Assembly (NCBI GenBank): GCA_910578845.1
Contig: CAJTSL010000014.1
Coordinates: 1-35,123, forward strand
Reading direction: 5' to 3'
Length of the DNA: 35,123 nucleotides
Origin: an uncultured Lachnospiraceae bacterium
GTDB lineage: Bacteria > Bacillota > Clostridia > Lachnospirales > Lachnospiraceae
Shown here: piece by piece, positions 31,371 through 35,123 of the stretch
How the letters are laid out: each line of letters starts with the position of its first letter
How positions within the stretch are numbered: position 1 is the first letter of the stretch
Translations under genes and position numbers: made by a program
The notes under the pieces: model-generated
The model's database searches: none
What the model was told of the DNA's origin: nothing
The model's input: the letters and a program-made list of their open reading frames with translations, nothing else

Positions 31371-32675
31371 TCACCCAATCCGAAAGACTTTCACGCCATG
31401 TAACGGCACATTTGCCTCTATCCTACCAGATACCGTATGTATTTCTTCTTGATCCCAAAGCTCATACAGCGCCTGCTCCTGTCCGGATATCTGTTCTTCT
31501 AAAAGCGCATCAAGGCTGACAGAAATATTGGCCTCTTCCTCACTGAGATTGAAAAGCGCTACACAGATCCTGCCAGATTCCTCATCCTTATTCTTCCAAA
31601 CGGCTTCTTTCTCCGTCCGCACAATCTGCGTGCCCCTACAGTTTCTTCCCATCAGGGAAAGCACATCCCTGTTCGTCAATAGCGACAATGTCCAATCGTC
31701 TAACAGCGTAAGCTCCGCCCCGATCATCAGCGGAGAGCGGAACATGCACCAAAGCGTCATCATCGTCTTTTGTTCTTCCTTGGTAAACCTCGTCTCCCAT
31801 TCGTTCCCAAACCCTTTGCCCAGCTTTCCAAGCGGTAACATGTCACAGTCCGGGAAACACCCTTCCCTGACGTGATCCTGCCAAAGCTCACATCTTGCAA
31901 ACATCGCCTTTAACAAACTCCATTCATCCCAGAAATCATCGGTAATCCGCCACATATTGGCATACCGGCAATATTCCCAGGCACGCTCGATATGCGCTGG
32001 CCCGGGCGATAAGCTTAATACGATCGGCCTGCCACATTTGGCGATCGCCCGATGCAGCATCCTTGTCTCCTCCCAGCCAAGGAACGGTTCGTCTCTATAG
32101 AGCCTGCTGTCGCAGATATCATCACATTTGATATAATCCACGCCCCATTCGGCATACATCGCAAGCAGTGAATCATAATATGCCTGTCCGTCTTGTGTGC
32201 TCCGAACGCCGTACATGTCCGGGTTCCAGATGCAGATCGAAGACGGGTCTGCAATACTGTCAGCACACTCTTTTGCCCCGATAACAGGGCATTTTTCATA
32301 TGCCGCCTTACGTGGGATGCCCCGCATGATGTGAATGCCAAATTTAAGCCCCAGAGAATGCACATAATCAGCAAGCGGCGCAAAGCCTTTTCCTCCCGCC
32401 GAAGACGGAAAACGCTCCGGACTCGGCTGCAATCTGGCATAATCGTCCATTTCGATATTTCCAAAAGGAATATACTGATATCTGTCCCTCATCGTTCCGG
32501 CATCATTGGCATACCATTCGATATCCACGACGACATATTCCCAGCCATATTCTTTTAAGTGCGCTGCCATAAAATCCGCGTTCGCTTTTACCTCTGCCTC
32601 GTTCACTGTCGTATCATAATAGTCATAACTGTTCCACCCCATCGGCGGCGTTATCGCAAAGCTGTTCTTATCCAT
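31371..32675 (-). CDS. GH27-family alpha-galactosidase-like enzyme
   Basis: This 434-residue protein is a clan-D glycosidase: ITPPMGWNSYDYYD start, YVVVDIEWY, LADYVHSLGLKFGIHIMRG, catalytic nucleophile Asp175 in VDYIKCDDICDS, and the proposed acid/base Asp236 in MWRITDDFWDEW. A C-terminal beta-sandwich (ICVALFNLSEEE, VPLHGVKVFRIG) follows. No signal peptide is present, so it acts in the cytoplasm on imported alpha-galactosides or a related sugar. The frame is open 35 codons upstream into tfoX, but the homology and an AGGGG site support 32675. GH27 includes alpha-N-acetylgalactosaminidase and isomalto-dextranase, so the exact sugar is unsure. Confidence 0.85.
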   Translation of the reverse strand: MDKNSFAITPPMGWNSYDYYDTTVNEAEVKANADFMAAHLKEYGWEYVVVDIEWYANDAGTMRDRYQYIPFGNIEMDDYARLQPSPERFPSSAGGKGFAPLADYVHSLGLKFGIHIMRGIPRKAAYEKCPVIGAKECADSIADPSSICIWNPDMYGVRSTQDGQAYYDSLLAMYAEWGVDYIKCDDICDSRLYRDEPFLGWEETRMLHRAIAKCGRPIVLSLSPGPAHIERAWEYCRYANMWRITDDFWDEWSLLKAMFARCELWQDHVREGCFPDCDMLPLGKLGKGFGNEWETRFTKEEQKTMMTLWCMFRSPLMIGAELTLLDDWTLSLLTNRDVLSLMGRNCRGTQIVRTEKEAVWKNKDEESGRICVALFNLSEEEANISVSLDALLEEQISGQEQALYELWDQEEIHTVSGRIEANVPLHGVKVFRIG

Positions 32676-32703
32676 TTGTTTCTGCCCCTCTCTTATATGT
32701 CTC

Positions 32704-33036
32704 TTATACATCCTTTTTCTTCTTCTCTTTTTTCTTCCGCTCCGGCAGCTCATCGTACATCTCCTGCACCATCTGCACAAACTGCTCCCTGTCTTCTAAA
32801 ATCGTCACCGGCAGCATCGCCTTTGCCCCTTTATAGGGCGGTTCCGGTTCGCTATCCGGCATGTATTTCCGGCTCGCTTTTGTGTCTTTTACTAAAAAGC
32901 CGTTCCCATATATTCCGCCGAAGATCCTCTCTTTATAATAAAAGACATAACCTCCCATCATCGGAATGTTCCTTACCCCGTCAACGCCTTCCAATTGCTC
33001 CATAATATATGCCGCCAATTCTTTATAATCCGCCAT
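32704..33036 (-). CDS. TfoX N-terminal domain protein
   Basis: A 110-residue protein with the single TfoX_N domain: IPMMGGYVFYYKERIFGGIYGNGFLVK and YKGAKAMLP. In gamma-proteobacteria TfoX regulates competence, but stand-alone TfoX_N proteins in Firmicutes have no established role. The C-terminal domain is missing and replaced by a Lys/Glu-rich tail (PERKKKEKKKKDV). It is the first gene of a short group with the GH27 gene (28-base gap) and the GH25 gene. Confidence 0.85.
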   Translation of the reverse strand: MADYKELAAYIMEQLEGVDGVRNIPMMGGYVFYYKERIFGGIYGNGFLVKDTKASRKYMPDSEPEPPYKGAKAMLPVTILEDREQFVQMVQEMYDELPERKKKEKKKKDV

Positions 33037-33095
33037 AATCCCATACGTTCCTTTCCTAATCTATGCCCGTTAGAAATCCATCATGTTTCCTTCCT

Positions 33096-33125
33096 ATTAT
33101 ACACCGCCCTTACGCAGGGAAGCAA
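33096..33125 (-). promoter_or_regulatory. Predicted promoter of the tfoX-GH27-GH25 group
   Basis: Minus strand: TTGCTT (33120-33125), an 18-base spacer, and a perfect TATAAT (33096-33101), about 60 bases before the tfoX-like start. The rest of the 33126-33236 gap contains a short direct repeat GCCGCTAA and no gene I can support. Confidence 0.6.
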
Positions 33126-33236
33126 GCGCTGTTGCTATGAATGGCTGCCTGCATGTCGCTTCCAATAATTGCCTACGTATTGCCGCTAATGCCGCTAACA
33201 GCCGCATGCATGTTGCTGCCAAGACTGCCCACAAGC

Positions 33237-33308
33237 AAAAAGGCCATAATCTCCCTGTACGCAAAACGAATGTTTTCTTAACGTTTCGCGCACCGGAAAT
33301 TATGGCCT
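33237..33308 (-). terminator. Strong intrinsic terminator closing the spoVA operon
   Basis: On the minus strand AGGCCATAAT (33299-33308) pairs perfectly with ATTATGGCCT (33241-33250), followed by TTTT. A second inner stem (GCGAAACG with CGTTTTGC, one mismatch) extends the structure. It lies 35 bases after the spoVAC stop. Confidence 0.9.
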
Positions 33309-33342
33309 ATCTACTTGGATAAAGCGCCGCTGTCATTTCTTG

Positions 33343-33840
33343 TCATTTCATAGATGAAAACAGCCAATAAAAGACGCCAAGCACCCAGCTTGTAAAAATA
33401 CCGTATAAAATGACCGGCCCTGCAATCGTGAAAATCTTGCAGCCAATCCCGAAAACCTGTCCCTCTTTCTTATATTCTATAGCCGGAGCCGACACGGAAT
33501 TGGCAAACCCGGTAATCGGCACCAAAGCGCCTGCGCCGCCCCATTCCACCAGTTTCGGATAAATATTAAATCCCGTTAAGACTACACTAAGCAGCACCAA
33601 CAGCATAGAACACCACGCTCCTGCCGTTTCCTTATCCAGTCCGCTGCTTTTTGTCGCATAATTTAATATAAACTGTCCGATACAGCAAATAATGCCTCCT
33701 ACAAGAAACGCCTTAACCATCCGCCAGAACAGATTGGCCGTCGGCGTAGCCTCCTTTACCTGCTGCTGGTATTTCTGGCTCGCTGCCTCTTTTGCTTCCT
33801 GCTGCATCTTCTTTTTCTTTGTTTCCATGCTCTCTCCCAT
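33343..33840 (-). CDS. spoVAC: Stage V sporulation protein AC
   Basis: SpoVAC is an inner-membrane spore protein thought to act as a mechanosensitive channel for dipicolinic acid uptake and release. The 165-residue product has a charged Lys/Glu-rich head (METKKKKMQQEAKEAASQKY), then about four membrane helices. Family blocks are AFLVGGIICCIGQF, GFNIYPKLVEWGGAGALVPITGFANSV and GPVILYGIFTSWVLG. AGGATGGAAT precedes the ATG. It is the last gene before the terminator. The spoVAD and spoVAE genes, which often follow in this gene group, are absent here. Confidence 0.93.
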   Translation of the reverse strand: MGESMETKKKKMQQEAKEAASQKYQQQVKEATPTANLFWRMVKAFLVGGIICCIGQFILNYATKSSGLDKETAGAWCSMLLVLLSVVLTGFNIYPKLVEWGGAGALVPITGFANSVSAPAIEYKKEGQVFGIGCKIFTIAGPVILYGIFTSWVLGVFYWLFSSMK

Positions 33841-33919
33841 ATTCCATCCTCACTTTCTCGTTTCATCCCAATCAAGCTTTTTGTGTTGCGCGATCTAGGC
33901 AAAGCTGCCCGCAGAACGC

Positions 33920-34417
33920 CTAACCGCCGTATAGATAAACCGACTGCGTAAAATATAGCAGGCTGCCCACCATCTTTCCCAGCGCCACTGCCAAAATGGC
34001 AATGCCTAACCCGTGCCGGAACCCGATCCTTCTAGAGAAAATAGGTATCGTATCTAGCATCTCTGCAATCGCAAGCGCCAGGCATCCTACGAAAATCCCG
34101 GAGAAAACCCCGAAGAAGCTTAATATGACGCTGCCTACAACATGCCATGCCGCAACCGTTGCCTGCGCACCGAATACTTCGTGGGAAAGCGCCCATTCGC
34201 CGATATCCCCATAATCACTGAACACGCTTAGGAAATCTCCTAGCAGCGTCCCTAAGACCACCATTTCTTCTAATATAAATATATGCTTTGCAATATGCAT
34301 CTTCCCCGCAAACCGTGGTATCAGCCCGACGGAAATCAATACGGTAAATACGCCTCCCGATACGATAAAGCCAAAGCTGGCGCCCAAAACCGCCATAAAG
34401 ATCTGTTTAATGAACAT
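33920..34417 (-). CDS. spoVAB: Stage V sporulation protein AB
   Basis: A 165-residue membrane protein with about four to five helices. SpoVAB signatures are SGGVFTVLISVGLIPRFAG, LEEMVVLGTLLG, SGIFVGCLALAIAEMLDTIPIFSRR and GLGIAILAVALGKMVGSL. It forms part of the SpoVA complex moving dipicolinic acid across the spore membranes. Its ATG lies inside the end of spoVAA (11-base overlap), so translation is coupled. A 79-base gap precedes spoVAC. Length is a little above the B. subtilis protein (about 140). Confidence 0.92.
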   Translation of the reverse strand: MFIKQIFMAVLGASFGFIVSGGVFTVLISVGLIPRFAGKMHIAKHIFILEEMVVLGTLLGDFLSVFSDYGDIGEWALSHEVFGAQATVAAWHVVGSVILSFFGVFSGIFVGCLALAIAEMLDTIPIFSRRIGFRHGLGIAILAVALGKMVGSLLYFTQSVYLYGG

Positions 34418-35042
34418 CTATCATTTTTCCTTCCCTGTCTGCCGTCTCTATCAAAGCTTTATTGACATCCGCCTCATACACCCGCATTTCCACTTCAATA
34501 GGCGTGGGGTCTTTGGTAATCCGCCTGCCGCCAATATGGTTAAAGAATAGGATGATGCCTAATGCAAGGCCGATCGAATAGGAAAACTCTAAGACCCCAT
34601 AACCATCGCTTGCCTGTCCCATCACCATTTTATAGACTTTAGAGAACACTTGGTTAATGCCAATATCATTGTGGAATGCCATGATCGTAAAAGCCGTCCC
34701 AAAAAAGGCGATAAGAGATACGAAAATGATCTTGAACACCTGCACCGGGCTTTTATGCTTGTTTACATTGATGTGCTCAATCAAAATATCGGCTTCGCCA
34801 ATGTTCTCTACCGATACATTCGGATAGATCTTGTTGATTTCTTCGATCACTTTTAGGATACTGATCACCTGTCTCTGGGGTTCTTCTTTTCTAAAGCGGT
34901 GTAATTTAATAGTTTTAATCTTAGCTAAGATATTTTCATCAGTACATGTTAATTTCCCGATGTCTTTCAGGTAAACATCCTCTGATTGCAATTCTATGTT
35001 TTGTTCCGCCTTCAAATAGAGCGTCACGCTATTGGTTGACAT
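34407..35042 (-). CDS. spoVAA: Stage V sporulation protein AA
   Basis: The 211-residue protein has a soluble N-terminal half (residues 1-100, with VYLKDIGKLTCTDENILAKI) and two to three membrane helices in the second half (VFKIIFVSLIAFFGTAFTIM; GVLEFSYSIGLALGIILFFNHIGGRRI). Conserved features include MAFHNDIGINQVFSKVYKMVMG and the C-terminal DPTPIEVEMRVYEADVNKALIE. Length is like B. subtilis SpoVAA (about 206). AGAGG lies about 11 bases upstream. Expression is expected in the forespore under sigma-G, but no reliable forespore promoter can be named in the 81 bases left in the window. Any upstream genes lie beyond the edge. Confidence 0.92.
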   Translation of the reverse strand: MSTNSVTLYLKAEQNIELQSEDVYLKDIGKLTCTDENILAKIKTIKLHRFRKEEPQRQVISILKVIEEINKIYPNVSVENIGEADILIEHINVNKHKSPVQVFKIIFVSLIAFFGTAFTIMAFHNDIGINQVFSKVYKMVMGQASDGYGVLEFSYSIGLALGIILFFNHIGGRRITKDPTPIEVEMRVYEADVNKALIETADREGKMIDVH

Positions 35043-35123
35043 AATTCATTTTGCCTCTTTCTTTTCTATTTTTTAGTCATATTTTTTCTTCTATTCATGT
35101 TTTGTTTTTTCTTACTTTTTATT

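Noticed and set aside
33083..33322. 79-residue plus-strand reading frame
   Set aside because: It runs through the tfoX promoter and the spoVA terminator and has no recognisable protein pattern.
1..35123. tRNA, rRNA, riboswitch or complete insertion sequence
   Set aside because: None could be recognised by eye on either strand; covariance-model searches would be needed to exclude small RNAs.

Overview
The window looks like chromosome from an anaerobic, spore-forming Firmicute, most likely a Clostridia member of the Lachnospiraceae type. The reasons are the spoVAA-AB-AC genes, strong GGAGG-type ribosome sites, a DUF4364 regulator and a DUF5722 surface protein, an AgrA/AgrC-like two-component pair, and an Mrp-like antiporter operon of split subunits. 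No rRNA, tRNA or CRISPR was seen. Names rest on motifs and remembered family patterns; no search was run.

Left part (1-7087) is AT-richer and accessory in character. It holds a membrane-anchored protein of unknown function, an Rpn-family nuclease, and a hairpin-rich segment abutting a truncated DUF6194 pseudogene. Next comes a minus-strand MarR operon: marR, a nitroreductase interrupted by an in-frame TGA, an SPL-type radical SAM gene and mutM. Its promoter carries a perfect palindrome filling the -35/-10 spacer. On the other strand are a decayed VOC (glyoxalase-type) gene, an alkD-like DNA glycosylase, and small remnants of a mobile element with an intrinsic terminator.

Centre (7088-13662): malic enzyme and a DUF4364 regulator (plus strand) end at a terminator. 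A 45/28-bp minisatellite separates them from the minus-strand rarA and DUF5722 genes. An MBL-fold hydrolase follows.

Main block (13897-27297, minus strand): a near-consensus promoter at 27268-27297 precedes a degenerate CobS-like membrane protein. Next is a TetM/EF-G-like GTPase fused to a Rae1/YacP-type NYN endonuclease. Ten tightly packed genes then encode an Mrp/MBH-like cation-antiporter module: E, F, G, DUF4040, a fused MbhE-MrpB, C, D and three further NuoL/M/N-like channels. No hydrogenase, NADH-binding or full-length MrpA gene is present here. The shared strand and short gaps suggest one very long transcript joining ribosome-associated RNA cleavage with ion-gradient control, but this is inference.

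Right part (27419-35123, minus strand): a LytTR response regulator and GHKL histidine kinase; a tfoX-like / GH27 / GH25 group with its own promoter; and spoVAA-spoVAB-spoVAC, closed by a strong terminator directly after spoVAC, so spoVAD and spoVAE are not part of this operon.
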